Assembly: GCF_963662255.1 (NCBI RefSeq)
Contig: NC_085060.1
Coordinates: forward strand, 10,851,630 to 10,915,629
DNA length: 64,000 nt
Origin: Cinclus cinclus
Lineage: Eukaryota; Chordata; Aves; Passeriformes; Cinclidae
Direction of reading: 5' to 3'
Positions 46,606-59,085 of this stretch are shown piece after piece. Both the position numbers and the translations under genes were made by a program. Position 1 is the first letter of the stretch. Every line of letters starts with the position of its first letter. The notes beneath the pieces are model-generated. The model was not told the origin of the DNA and did no database searches. It was given only the letters and a program-made list of their open reading frames with translations.

Positions 46606-49289
46606 GTGCTCTGCCATGACAGAGTATTCTAGTGTCCCAGTACTGTTGCTGTTCTTACTATACAAGTGTGCAAGGGATTGCAGTGAGAAGATGAAGAAAT
46701 AAACCATTCATTCCCCCAGATGTTTGCCCTTTGCCTATGCAAGGTGTACTGATGTCACTGGCTTGGTCACGCTGTGCTGAGGAAGGCTCTTCTGCATCTT
46801 GCAGTCCAAACTCTGGCCAGTTAAACTGGTGGGCTGGAGAAACTGCCAAGAATTTAAACAGTAACAAATGACAGCTGCAGTTGCACAGCTGGTAAATGAG
46901 ATGCTTAGCGGTTCCCAGCCTTCTGTAGGTTCTTAAACAGAGAGAATGATTAATTGTGGGGACTTTTTATTTCATTTTCCTCTTTGAATAGATCTGCTTT
47001 GACACCACAGATAAAGGGATAGTCTGGCTGGCTTTGGTATTACAGAGTGAAGTTAATGGTGACATAAGTAGGTAAAGAGTGGTCTGAAGATTTTCCTGGC
47101 ACCCAAGAGGGATTGTCACCCCTTGTTGTAAATCCTTGCTACCAGGATTATGCTGCTGGTACCCATGTTTCCTATTTTACAGCTAGAATGGGAATCTGTG
47201 AATGAACAGCACTTCCTTTTCTGGTTGTACGGACACATGCCAGTCTTGAGAGGCTGAACCATTTCCTGCAACATTTCATTGCTTCTGACCTTACTTTCGT
47301 TGCCTAAAGGTAGGGGTTGTTATGTGCTGTGAAATGTATCCCAAAAGTCCATGTGCAGACAGGACTAAAAGAGGATGATCTGTTCAGCTGGTGGAATTAT
47401 TCTCTGTGAGGAGGTTACAGGAGTGCTCTGAGATATTTTCTGGTAGAAATGTAAGGGTCTAGTAAAAAGATGTGTGTTTCTTGAAATTACTGCTTAGATA
47501 CAGCCTCTTGCATGGTTACAGTTTCAGTAGCAGAAATGCTTACACCAATTTTTCCCTGATCAGAAGTGGCTTGATAGTTTGGGATGTGCTTCACCCATCA
47601 AATTGAGCTTGGCAAGACTAGGCTTCAAAATAAAGTGCCAAGTCCAGCTTTTTGAAAAGAACCCAGAATGTGTAGAGTGAGTTTTTTTTTTTTTTTCTGG
47701 AGCTGCCAGAAGGGATAAGACTGTTTGTTCAGAGATATTATCTAGTAGTGTGTTTTATTTGGCTGTTGTGCTGGGTTTAGGGTAATGACTTTTTATTGTT
47801 ATATTAGGGCACCTAGAAGCTGAGACGATCTTCTGTGATATTTAGATGAAAATAAATGGCTAAATAAAATATGTTTAACTATGTTCTTTGGAAATTTTTA
47901 AATTGATATTAATTGGAAAATATAGGAATAGGTTTTTTGTTACTTAGAGTGTTATTTTATTGCTTTTGAAAATGAGTTGTGTATCCATCATAAATTTCCT
48001 TGAAGAAATGCTAAATTTATTATTATTATTAATATTATTATTATTATTATTGTTATTCAGCAGAAGTATTAAAGTTTTCTTTTCTTCTGCTATTTTATAA
48101 ACATGCAAAACCCTCCCACACTTAGCCAACTGTGCTGCTTAGGTAAATTAAAGACTGACTAACATATATAACATCAAACTCTGAAGCACGACAAAAGAAA
48201 ATTTCCTATCAATCTTGCCTTTACATGGTTTACCTGCTAGAAAAAAAAAATCCTTTCTAAGTTTCATCCCACACAAAGATTTATTTTTCTAGTTAGGATT
48301 CTGTACTTGTTGTGAATAGAGCATTCAGTAACTCTGCTTAGGATTTCAGCTTTATGTAGGTGTCAGACTGGCTTGTCATGGATTTTGTTTTTAATGCTGG
48401 ATGCATTTTGCTGGTTTTTGCTTCCCATGAGAGCAACTTTCTCTTCTGGGCTGACATCCCAGTTGATTAGTCAGGTATAGTTCTAGGTGGGACAGAGGGG
48501 TTTCTGAAAAGAAAAAAAGAGTGAACCACAACCCAAAATAGTCTGGTGCACTCAAATGCGGAAGAGACTTGGATTGGATTCTGTGCTCTCATCAATAATG
48601 AGTACTCTTCCAAATGTTCAATTTCCAGGAGGAGAGATTGTGAAAAGCTACCCCCGAAATGTCTACTAGCCCCATGCCTGGGGACCAACTGGAGTACACG
48701 AAACAGTGCAAACTGGTGCCAGAGGCCTGAGTTGGTAACCTGGGAGCAGTTTATTCCTGCTCTCTGTGCCCAAACGTTCGAACCAGAGAACGTTTTACAA
48801 CAACACTTTGTTTAACTTAAACAAAAGCAAAGTGTTTTAGTTGAATGATAGATTTCTAATAACAGCATCATTTAATCCTCACTAACCCCTAGCCTTATAT
48901 ATTGCCAAGGTGTCAAACATAGCTTGGTGCTTCACAATGTAGCACAAAATCACTTCCCGGTGACATGCAAGGGTTTTCAGACCCCTCTGTTTAATGTTAG
49001 GTGTAGGCAAATTCTTGTGCTCAAGTTTTGAACCTCTGAAAGCTGCCAGGACCAGGTGCGAACTTCAGAAATATGGGATCAGTGCCTCTTATGACAGTTA
49101 TATTTACACTCTTGATGAAGGACTCTATTGAAAAGAGATGGAGATTTTCACAGTACTTTGGGAACATTTGTTTTTCCTTTTGATTCCTGCAGATGAGAAC
49201 AAAGATATTGAATCAATATTCTTCACTCTTCCACTGTTTATGTTGCATGCCTATTTAAACTCTGGCTGCTCAAACCTCAGAATGTTTTG
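46606..49289. other. Unique AT-rich DNA, no gene supported
   Basis: It contains a T15 tract (47682-47696), a TTA trinucleotide microsatellite (48016-48057), an A-rich run near 48240 and short unrelated frames (at most 89 codons). No RNA gene or known repeat was recognised. Confidence 0.55.
48016..48057. repeat. (TTA)n trinucleotide microsatellite
   Basis: About 14 TTA/ATT units with one AATATT interruption and a terminal TGTTATT. Confidence 0.92.
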
Positions 49290-49309
49290 TTTTTTTTTTT
49301 TTTTTTTTT
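49290..49309. repeat. T20 homopolymer
   Basis: Twenty T in a row, preceded by AATGTTTTG. It reads as a poly(A) tail on the reverse strand in the retrocopy interpretation. Confidence 0.9.
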
Positions 49310-50024
49310 GTGAAAGATTCCATATCTTTATTTTGGGGATAGACAAGCAATAATTGAATTTTAAACAACTGAAGAAAATTTTGAAAAAATTTTGGAAAAA
49401 AATACCAATGAATTTTTAATTAGAATAATTTGCAGTAAATTTTGGTTTTATAAGAAAAGAAATACAAAGATGGGTATCAAATAATAGGAAATTGAAAGAA
49501 TAAAAATAGAAATAATAAAAATTATTTATTTTTAGAAATTATTTTTCAGAAGGGATTTGCACATTTTTTAAGTTGCAAAAACAGTGGTTTGTAATTAATA
49601 TGAATTTACATCTGCTTTGGATTTGTCAGTATGTACTTTGTATTGGGAAAACTGGACCAACAAAGAAGTTAAAACCAGCAACTTGACAGAGCAAAAATTA
49701 TTCAATTTTTCTGAAGTTTCTGAACTTTCCTGTTTTCCAACAGACTATTTATTTACAAATATTTATACAGATCCTGTCTGAATTATATACTGTTGTGTAC
49801 ATAACACAGAAATTATTTCTGTAATCTCCTAGTTGTTAGGAAAGTAAGCTGATAAACACGTGTGAACACTGCTCAGCATGGGAACTTGGCTTTGAAATAA
49901 AGGTGAAAAGTATTCACCCTCTGTTGTGTTCATTTCTTATACATGTGTGGCATATTGATACATGGGATCTCACAGAAATTTAGAGTTCTGAAACTTCTCT
50001 TGAAGTACGTGAGGACTGTACTGA
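49290..50024 (-). mobile_element. Possible polyadenylated retrocopy of a noncoding RNA or 3' UTR
   Basis: Read on the reverse strand, this segment ends with AATAAA (49332 down to 49327), then 17 bases, then A20 (49309 to 49290). That is the layout of a polyadenylated transcript end. The nine bases just outside the tail, AATGTTTTG (49281-49289), recur exactly at 50025-50033 and could be target-site duplications enclosing a 735-bp insert. The body is very AT-rich and has no long ORF on the reverse strand, so any source would be a 3' UTR or noncoding RNA. The 9-bp repeat may be chance in AT-rich DNA. Birds have few such retrocopies. Confidence 0.3.
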
Positions 50025-52308
50025 AATGTTTTGGTTATTTACACTTTCAAAGCTATTTCACAGTTCAGAACTTATTTCTATCCAAATTGTTGTTTAAGGT
50101 TACCTGTTTTTTGGAAGCCTTGAGGCGTGGTAACAGCCCAGTGCTCAGTGTACTTGGTGTGTGTGAATAGCAGCATCTGCTCTGGAGAAGACTATATATA
50201 ACCTGAGATTTCACATTCCCGTTTGTGGAAAGATGTTGAATATTCCTGTCTTTTTACTTGACTCACACCCAGTTGATTGAATGAAAAAGCACTTGACAAA
50301 ACCTTTGCAGGTTATACTTCTGCTTTTGCTCATTGGAAATAGTTCACTGAGTGCTAGCTTTAAAGTCTTGAATTTAATGAAAAGCTCCTGCCCAAAGCAC
50401 CTCGTTTTGAGCATTATTAGTTTTTCATATTTTTTTACAAAATATTTGGTATTTTTAATACATTGTGACTCAGCAGCCAGGCTTCAGTTGAAGTAGAATA
50501 ATCCAGTATACAGTTGAAATGTGCTGCCTAAAAGGAGTCAAGAAAGTTGTGTCAAGTATTCTGAGCTGAAAGAAAACTAGAAGCATTGCCCAAAGGACTT
50601 GGCTACTCCAAACTTACCACAAAATAGTCATGATGGCAATATCCACCAGTATTTACTTGAAAGCAGGACAAAGCTTATGCATATTTTCACCAGGTATCTA
50701 TCTTGGCCAGTGTCCTCTTTCTGGCAGTAGCCAGAGTGAATGACTAGGAGAAAAGTACCCAACAGGGCAAACACACTGTGATGTCTCACTAAATATTTTC
50801 TCAGCCTCCAACACTTTTGAGTGAAAGAATCTTCTGTGCCAGAGGGTAGTGACATTGTACTCAATAGCTCTAGGAGCCTGCTCTTTCATGATTGTCCCAA
50901 TTTCCCATGAGCTCGGACCCATTTTCAGCATCTTTATCTTGTGCAGTAAGGCTTGCAAAATCAAATCCCTTATGAACTTTGTGTTTGCCTTTTCCTGCTG
51001 GTTTTTGTCTGAAGTGCCTGAACTTTTTTTTCTTTTTTGATGGACATTGAAATGTCCTCTACACCATTAATGGTCTTGCAGACTTCTTTCTCAGCTTTCT
51101 CTGTCCCTTCCTCTCTGACAGGTTTAGCAGCTGTTCCTAACTTTGCCCACTGCTGTCATACTTTCCTGAGCTGCTTCTAGATCTTCTGTATAATTTGTGA
51201 AATGATACTGGAGTGAGAGGGGACCAGAATTACATACATTATATAATTATGTCACGTAAGTTTTCATCTTAACCTCCAGACCCACTTTCTGAATGGGCAC
51301 ATTTAATTATGCAGTCCTCATTCTACACATGATCTTTGGCCTGTTTTCCTCCATACGTCTTGCTTCCTTTTCTGCATTTCTTCCCTTGCCATTTGAATGT
51401 GGCCCTAATTTAGCTCTTCAGTCAGCCCTCATTTTCACTGAGGATTTAAAGATAAGTAAATAAGATGTTTTCATCATTTTCATTTTTGAGGCTGACTCAA
51501 AAACCCTATGTACCAGAGTGTAGCACATCCATAAGACTGAGTTAGAAGTTAATAACCCTGGATTCCATGCTTTTAGTGGTTTGTCAAATGCAGTCTTACA
51601 TCCATATAACACTTAGACTGGACCTATTCTACAGTTTGTTTCTCAAATGTGTCAGGTAAGTTTTTTCCTGAATGTATTTATTTTTATGAACACCTAGAAA
51701 AGCATTTCTTTAAGTGTGTCCTAAATGTGAATAACCATGGAATAGAGCATCACCTTTTTTTTATTTCTATTTTTTTACTCTTGTGTATCTTTGTATTGAT
51801 TAGGTTTTGGGGAGATTTCTGCATTCTGTTATGCTGTCCTCCTCTAGCTTCTATCTTCCCTGAGTTAAGAAAGTAGGAAACTTGTGTTCTTTACAGGCAA
51901 ATGGGATTGTATGACCCACCTCTGCTACTGAGATTTAAAGACATGTTCTTCAGCTCTGAGTGTGTTCTTTAAAGAAAAATCCAAATGCTAGTGTTTTATT
52001 AATGACATCCTCCTACATTGCCTGGGTAGGTTGGTCTTTTAAAGCATCACATTAGCACTCGGCAGCTTATTTTTTGGAAAATGAACTCACTTTAAGTCTC
52101 TCAGAAACAGTCATTTGTCAATGATTTGGATTTAATTTCTGACTATTTGCATATTAGCTTTTCTGACTCAAGTGAAAGTAGGAAGCACTGCTTGTCATAC
52201 CTAAAAGCCTCATCTCAGCAAAAATCTCCCACTGGAATTCTAGAACAAAGGATTTTTAAAAAAGACAGCTATGCCCTGGGGTGACTGAGTGCTTATCTGC
52301 TGCTAGCA

Positions 52309-52326
52309 CCCCCCCACCCCCCTCCC
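52309..52326. repeat. C-rich run
   Basis: C7, A, C6, T, C3 in series. The reverse strand has long G runs able to form a quadruplex. Isolated in AT-rich DNA. Confidence 0.85.
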
Positions 52327-55300
52327 AAAATATAAATCAACAGAAGAGTCTATAATAGACTGTTCTATACTTTACATTTAATTTCATTTAATTTAACTCT
52401 ATTCCTGACATTTCCATTGGAGAATTTCAGGCTTAATTTCCATTGTCTAATCAAAGTGATTGAAGACTGAACCTTTTTAGTTTTCACACAGTCCAAGTGC
52501 TCATGTAAAAATCTTACTCTGAACGTACTGGTACAGGTACAGGGCCTGCATATATAAGCTTCATGTGGAGTCACCAGGAAACATCTGGAGACAGAGTATT
52601 GAAAATGTGTATACACTAGAGATTTTCTTTACCTCATTCAGCACCGGAGGCACTGAATTCACAGCTTTGTAACGCTGTAATGCTGCAGATTTGGGGTATG
52701 ATTTGAGTAAGGTTGAGTAAGAGCATTGAAATAAGGATTGCAACCCTTAGAGAGGCAAAACAGAAACAAAATGTCATTGGTGATATTCCTCTTCATGCAC
52801 TTTGTTAGCTAAGGTCTTATTTTTCCTGAAAGCAGGCCCTTTGTTTCAGGAAATATCTTTTGTCTTGTGGGGTAAGGGTTAGTGACTGCTGTTAGAGCCC
52901 AGATAAAATCTGCTATTCAATATGCTCTGTGAAGTAGCCGAATCTTAGTTCTGCCTTGATACAGTGATTACAATTCCATAAAGGCAGCTTTGTCCTTGAA
53001 TTTATGCAGATGGCAAAAGTCAGTTCAGTCTCTCAGAGTTTGTGGATTTTTGTGGCTTTGGTTTTTTTTGGCCAAGGTAAAAGCCAGATGAGCAATATCT
53101 ACATTCTTTCTATGTCAACTGTTATGATCTCTACTAAAGTCTCAGCTTTAGGAAAGGAAGTCAGTAGAGAATACTCACATTTCAAAATAGTTCTGTTTCA
53201 GCTGTTTCTCAGGTTGGTTAGAGAATGCTCAGTACCTTGTCACCTGGCTCCTATTGCTTCCTAAAATGCTTACAGTCTAGAACGTTTCACTGCAAAGGAC
53301 CAGTTTATAAATAAGGTAGTGCCCACACTTGAATTTAGAATTCTTCTTAGCAATGTTTTGGTTGCAGTGGGTGCATCAGCTCCGGTGAGTTCAGATGACA
53401 TGAGAGCAGAGGTGAACTGGAAGGTCAGCCATGCCTTTGCTTCCAGAAGAGATGCAGTTACATGTGTTGTACATGTTGCCACTAGTACTTCCTTCGTGTG
53501 GTACTGTGCTGACTTTCCCCATGGTATTTCAGCATCTAGACAGCTGTCCAGGCTCCCTGTGCTCAGGGGAGACTCACTGCATCTGTCTCCACTGACTGGG
53601 CACGACCAGCTGAACTTTTAGTTCATTCCATTAGAGTTGCAGTCATCAACCAGACTTTTGGTACTTGCTCTGATGGAAGCAAATTAAGAGAAACTGTATT
53701 TCTTAGTTCAGTTGCAGTGTGTGACAGTGATTCCTCATTGTAACCTAACAACTATAGGTCAAAGTCTGTGGGTCATGGAGGTGCTTTTGTTATTTCTATT
53801 TTTTTTTTCCTTCACTGATAAAAATTACCCAGTGAAGTTAGGGCTGTTCATTTCTTCAGAGCCAAGGCTGGGGTTTTGGCCAGTTTGCTTTGCTTGTGTC
53901 TGTGTCATAACAAAGTCTCTGCAATGATTAGACAATCAAAAATCAGGGTCCTACAAATATGAGTTTATAAATTATCTGATGTATAAATTATACTAATAAG
54001 CCCATCTTCTTTATAGGCTTTACCATTTGTTTTAAAAATGTAGAATGTAGTCTCTCTTGAAACAGAGAATTTGCTTTGGGAAATTATGATTTAGGAATAC
54101 TTGCACTTCTATTTAGAGAATACTCTTGACTTGAAAGCTGAAACACAGAGGCTGACAAGTGCTGGCCCAGAAAGGGAAATTAGGCAAAAGGTGCTTAGAG
54201 ATCCAACTGCTTTGTTGTAGGTTTACAATTATAAAACTTCTGACAAATGTGTAAAGTTATATGCAGGGATATTTTTCTTGCTTTGAGGTTTTAATAGGCA
54301 TTGCTCCTGTGAGGAGACATTTGTATTGGTCTCCTCCATTTATTTTGTTCTCTTTCAGCATTCTCAATAGCTTAGAATGTATGCATTTATTTCACTTTGT
54401 CTTACTGGAGCTGACATGAATATTAGCTTAATCCAGCAATTTTTAATATTTTAAGGCACAGAAATCCACTGAATCAATCACTTTATATGTATATTGCAGC
54501 ATCAAGCCTGTAAAAGAAAAATGTAAAATTCTAGAATCTGCCTGATGCAAATCAATTTTAACACTAAGACCCATGACAGCTGAGTAGCTGCTCTTCATAT
54601 TCTGCTGCTTTCGGCAGAAAGGTGTCAGATGGAGCAGCAGAGCTGGATAAAGCAGTGACAAGAAGCACAGGACTAAACAACTACCTGGGAAAGTGACTTA
54701 GTGTTCTTTCTGAACCAAGAAGAGTCAAAAGTTTGTGTGTAAGACTATCAGAATAACAGGACTTAGACTGCAAAAATTTTCCATAAAAATTATGTAATGG
54801 AATATTTCTTTTCCTATTTAGGAAATTTTTGAAAATAAATTATCTCATTACAAAGTATAAAAATTTTTAAAAACAAAAATTACTGTGATAAAACACGTCC
54901 TTAAAAATTAAAAATTGCTAAGTAAAATATTTGCCTTTGTTTATAGTTATATTATGTTTCTATTCATTGTCCAGGCCATTGGCTTTCTTTTACTGAAAGA
55001 TGCTAATTTCGGCAGCCTTTTAGAGCATTTCTGAAGCAAATTAATTAGCTTGCTTCTAAATGTCAAAGCTTCATGCACTTTCAGCATCTAGATAACTTAC
55101 TGACATTACAGCCCTGAGAGTGAATTAAGCCTATGGGAAGGCAATTGATAAAACAAAGAATATTTGAAAGAGCAAACTATGCGTTTGCAAGGGAAAAAAA
55201 AAATATTTGAAAGAAGGGCAGTGCATAAATTTAGTCAGTGCTTCCTTGCACTCATGCTCCATACTCAGTTATGGAGCTAGATAATTTCTGTCATATGTTA

Positions 55301-58300
55301 TGAAAAGAAATTTCCTCAGAAATTTGTGTACCATCTGTTTCAGGAAACACCTGCATTTTTTTCTCATATGAATATCTGAATTTTGATTATAAGGGTAAAT
55401 ACTTGATTAAAAATGAGGAAGGCAAGGAAAAATTGCCAGGTTTTCCTTTGAAGTTTCGTTATTTCAGTTGACTGAAGATTTTTTTTACCTTATTGTGGAA
55501 GTTTCCTGTTTTGGGAAACAGGTTTTAGGGGTTTCATTCTTTCAAATACAATTTAGAATTTAGTGGTGAATGTGCTACCAGATATCTGGAAAGGAGACGA
55601 CTTTTTCTGTCAATATGGTGCATTTGGAAGAAAAATAAAGCAAATATATCATGAATTGTGTCAGACTTCCCTGTATCTTGCCCATGCTCCTGATAAAACC
55701 TCACATTCTTATTCAGGAAGAATGATGTCTTCTAGGCAGTAAAGGTTTTTCAGTCTGCCTCTCCAGATCAATCTCCCTAGGTGATGTTAGGTGGGATGCT
55801 AAATTCTATAAGATAAACTCTTCTCCATGGAGAGTGATGCTTAAAGTTACTGCTTTGTTTCAGAGAAATGAAGAGTCACCAAATTATCACTTTAGTAATA
55901 TCTAGCCTAAAGATGGCCCAAATTCATTTAATACAAGCATAAAAGCTTTACACAAAATGTGAGATTTTGTATGTTATTGATCTCATATCCCAAAACACAA
56001 TTGACTGTATTCCATGAGTGGATACATTATTTTGAAAAATACTATACAATTACAAACCAAATTTTAAAGAAAGGCAGTTCATAAATATTTAAATGATGCT
56101 GCATTTGAGCGAAACAGTAAGTGGCAGCAGTATCTTCATGACACATATTTGACGTGTGATAGCTGATAAACACACACATTACTCTGCAATTACAATCCAG
56201 CAGAGAAAAATTTGATTAAAGAATAATTTGTCAGGTGTTAGAAAGGGAGGTTGGGGATCATTCACCCCAAACTCTTTGGTCCTCCATTGTTTTCTGGTCT
56301 CAATCACAGCCAGTCCGAATCAATTCTGTTTAGGCCTTTGGATTGCAATGGTTTGGCTGTAGTTTCACATGTGAGCTCCAACAGATATGTTCCCTACCCA
56401 AGGACGCCTAGAAGGCACTTGGGACAGGGGAAAGGCTTTTACCTCTGGGGTGATTTCTGAGACCCTCTCTTGGGCCTTTCCTTAGGGAGACTGGGGTCGC
56501 TAAGGGCTGAAATCCATTCTGCTACCTTGCAGTGGCCAGATGGAGAGACAGGAGCTCCCTTCCGTGCTATGGAGTTCTTTCATTTTATCCTGTGTGTCTT
56601 TTGTCACCTCTTTCAACCATGGTGTCTGATTTGAGCTGTTTATTTGTGTTTCGTTATAGGCTCAAGTAGAGCTCTTTAAAGAAGCTGAATAAGGGGACAT
56701 AAAAAATGGAGGGATTGACCTCTATCTGTCCTCTGATCAGCCTCTATCTCTCCTCCAATTGCTGCCTACATCAGAAGGATAAGGTGATAAACTTGGCTCT
56801 TTGGCTGTAAGTTGAAACAAAATTCTATCTGTAGTTTTTGTTGCCACATTAACATTTAGCTCTCATGTGGTGTAGGTCATGATCCAATAGAGTGTGATAT
56901 AAGACATCCTAAGCTGAGTGTCTTACCTTGATGCACCTTTAGAAAGGTCCTGGTAAAAGGGAGCTGAATACAAGTGTTGTTATCTGACTTTCGGAAATTC
57001 TGCACCAGATAAAAATTTCCTGGACTCAACTTGTGTTTTTTGGAGTGAGGAGAGAAAAGGATGTTCACTATACCCTTCCCTGTAAGGGTCTGCTTATGAC
57101 TCAGGAGAATAAAGAAGAGCCAGGGAACAAAATTGTACAGCAAAACTCACATCTGCAGATGTTTAAATTTACAGTCCTGGTTCAAGGTTTTTTCATGGGT
57201 GTTTTAAGGTCTAAAGTGTTCTAATAATAGGATAAAGTGCATATAAATGTAGATTGTCATCTGTCAAATGTCTCTCTTTTGTGCTTCTTCATCTTTCAGC
57301 ATTAATAAATTATCACAGTATCTGACCAAATATCTTTTTATTTCTAGCTATTTTGGAACAATATTAAGGCATCTAGGAAAGAAGTAGAGGCTAAGAAAGC
57401 CTTCTTCCCAGAAAAAGAAATCTGTATTTTTAATTTTTTTAAGGGAATTAGTATGTATTCAATTATTTAGACTTCTAATTAGTAAAGTTAAGTCTTTAAA
57501 AATCTTGAGTACGACTGTCAACAATCATTCTGCATGCATATTGACTATTTAAACTTCTCTCATCTATGTCTATTTTACATTGTATTTTTAACTATGCTGC
57601 AGTTCATTGAGTGCTGTGAGCACTCTCCCACAGAGCTCTAATTGCCTGGTTTCTGCAGCTACCATATCAGCTCATCAGTGTTAATGCAGCAGAAAGCAAG
57701 TACCCTTGTGTCTCTACAGAGCCAGTTTAAAATATTTCTAGAATATACTTTTGAATTGCCTTTTCTTCATCTTATTTTAGATAACGATTTGACTTAAATA
57801 AAACTGCCTGTGGGGCATTGTAGATTGATCAAAAAGGGCTGTATATTTCTATTAGTTTTAATTCTTGGTGCTGCAATAAATCATTGTCTGCCTACTTCGT
57901 TTACATTTTCCAAGTTCTTAATTTATTTTCAGCATAGGATTGTCATAAATGGAGGAGTCAGAGATGTGAGGTGAAGAGTGGAGGAGCAACATTTATTGAA
58001 GCGATACATATAGCAGAAAGGATTTTGGCTGAAATATGGAATTAGAAGCTTTTTAAAATGAAGCAAAGGATTTCAATTTCCTTCCAGTCTAAATGAATCA
58101 ACAGAAATGTAAAATGAGGGCTGCAGGGTGGGGTGGAAGATTACAAGAAAAACAGTGTGTCAGGTGCAGGTTTATTAGTAAGATTTTGACCTGCAATACT
58201 CAGATGAAAATGCCTGTGGATCTTCACATAAATGTTCATCTTTAGCCTATGCCTTTGGAAGAACTCACAGGGAAGATTTCTTTCAGGGACTTACTGGTCT

Positions 58301-58769
58301 TCATATAACTTTTCTTCTGAAATGGGGCATAAAATTTTTCTTTGGTTGTAATTACAGAAAGCAGTTAACTGCTTTTCCTCTGCAAAACGGAACAATGATG
58401 TTCTTTAAATAGGTGCATTTATTGAAGAACTAATATATTGAGAAAGCTGAAGATTTAGCTCTTTCTTCTTCCCTTTAATACAAACGTATAACTTTGCAAT
58501 CCTGTAATTATGGCTTCTCATTTTTGGCATACAAATTGTTGGCAAATGGTTTTTCATTTGTTCTTTTGTGCTGTAATGTAGAACCTAGAAAATGGTCTTC
58601 TTCCTATGTATGTACAGCATGATTTGATTTCTGGGCATCTTAACTCCTCTTCTAGCGTGTTACCTTTGCAAAAGTATGAACTACTGGAATTTTTTCTCTA
58701 AGAAATGGATGAAAGGAAAGATTTCTTAAATTTGGCCTGTTAATTTTTTTTCAACATATTTTCTTAAGA

Positions 58770-58782
58770 TTTTTTTTTTTTT
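58770..58782. repeat. T13 homopolymer
   Basis: A T-only run about 60 bp before the reverse-strand CR1 fragment. Simple repeat. Confidence 0.85.
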
Positions 58783-58841
58783 AAGTCCAGAGATATTCCT
58801 GGTAAGATGTTTTCTGTATGTAAATGTCTAGCTGATAATCT

Positions 58842-59085
58842 CATAAACATCAAGGTTGGAAGAGACCTTCAAGATCATCCAGTCCACAGTGAACCCAGCA
58901 CTCCAATAATCACCCCTAAACCATATCCCCAAGGGTCACATCCAGACACCTTTTGAACACTTCCAGAGACAGTGATTCCACCACTCCCTGAGACCCTTAT
59001 TCTAATGACTTACCACTCATTCAGTCAGTGAAAAACCTTTTTCTACTGTCAATTAGATATTAGAAATTCCTCCCTGGCAAAGGTC
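58842..59085 (-). mobile_element. CR1 LINE 3'-end fragment, reverse strand
   Basis: On the forward strand it is the reverse complement of a CR1 tail: 'aaggttggaagagaccttca', 'agatcatccagtccacagtg', 'cctaaaccatatccccaagg', 'ttttgaacacttccagagac', 'agtgattccaccactccctg', 'attctaatgacttaccactc' and 'gtgaaaaacctttttctact' follow the CR1 order. It is similar in type to the forward-strand copy near 0.95-1.1 kb, but opposite in orientation and better preserved. There is no coding capacity. Confidence 0.92.

Larger units (their letters stand above)
50025..58841. other. Unique AT-rich DNA, no gene supported
   Basis: About 8.8 kb. Frames are at most 100 codons and unrelated to known families. A C-rich run (52309-52326) could form a G-quadruplex or i-motif on one strand. 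A somewhat GC-richer part at about 56237-57120 starts TGTTAGAAAGGGAGG and could be an old ERV LTR, but I could not fix its ends. AT-rich stretches with homeodomain-type TAATTA cores near 54995-55150 and 57600-57900 may be conserved noncoding DNA. This is a guess from sequence style only. Confidence 0.5.

Noticed and set aside
46224..46621. Alternative LTR boundaries TGTAATGG ... GCCATGACA
   Set aside because: The ends are partly inverted-repeat but the flanks TCCTC and GAGTA do not match. The 46146-46605 boundaries have matching GTGC flanks.
46213..46707. Reverse ORF of 164 codons
   Set aside because: It lies antisense across the solo LTR and its GC-rich promoter. GC richness lengthens chance frames.
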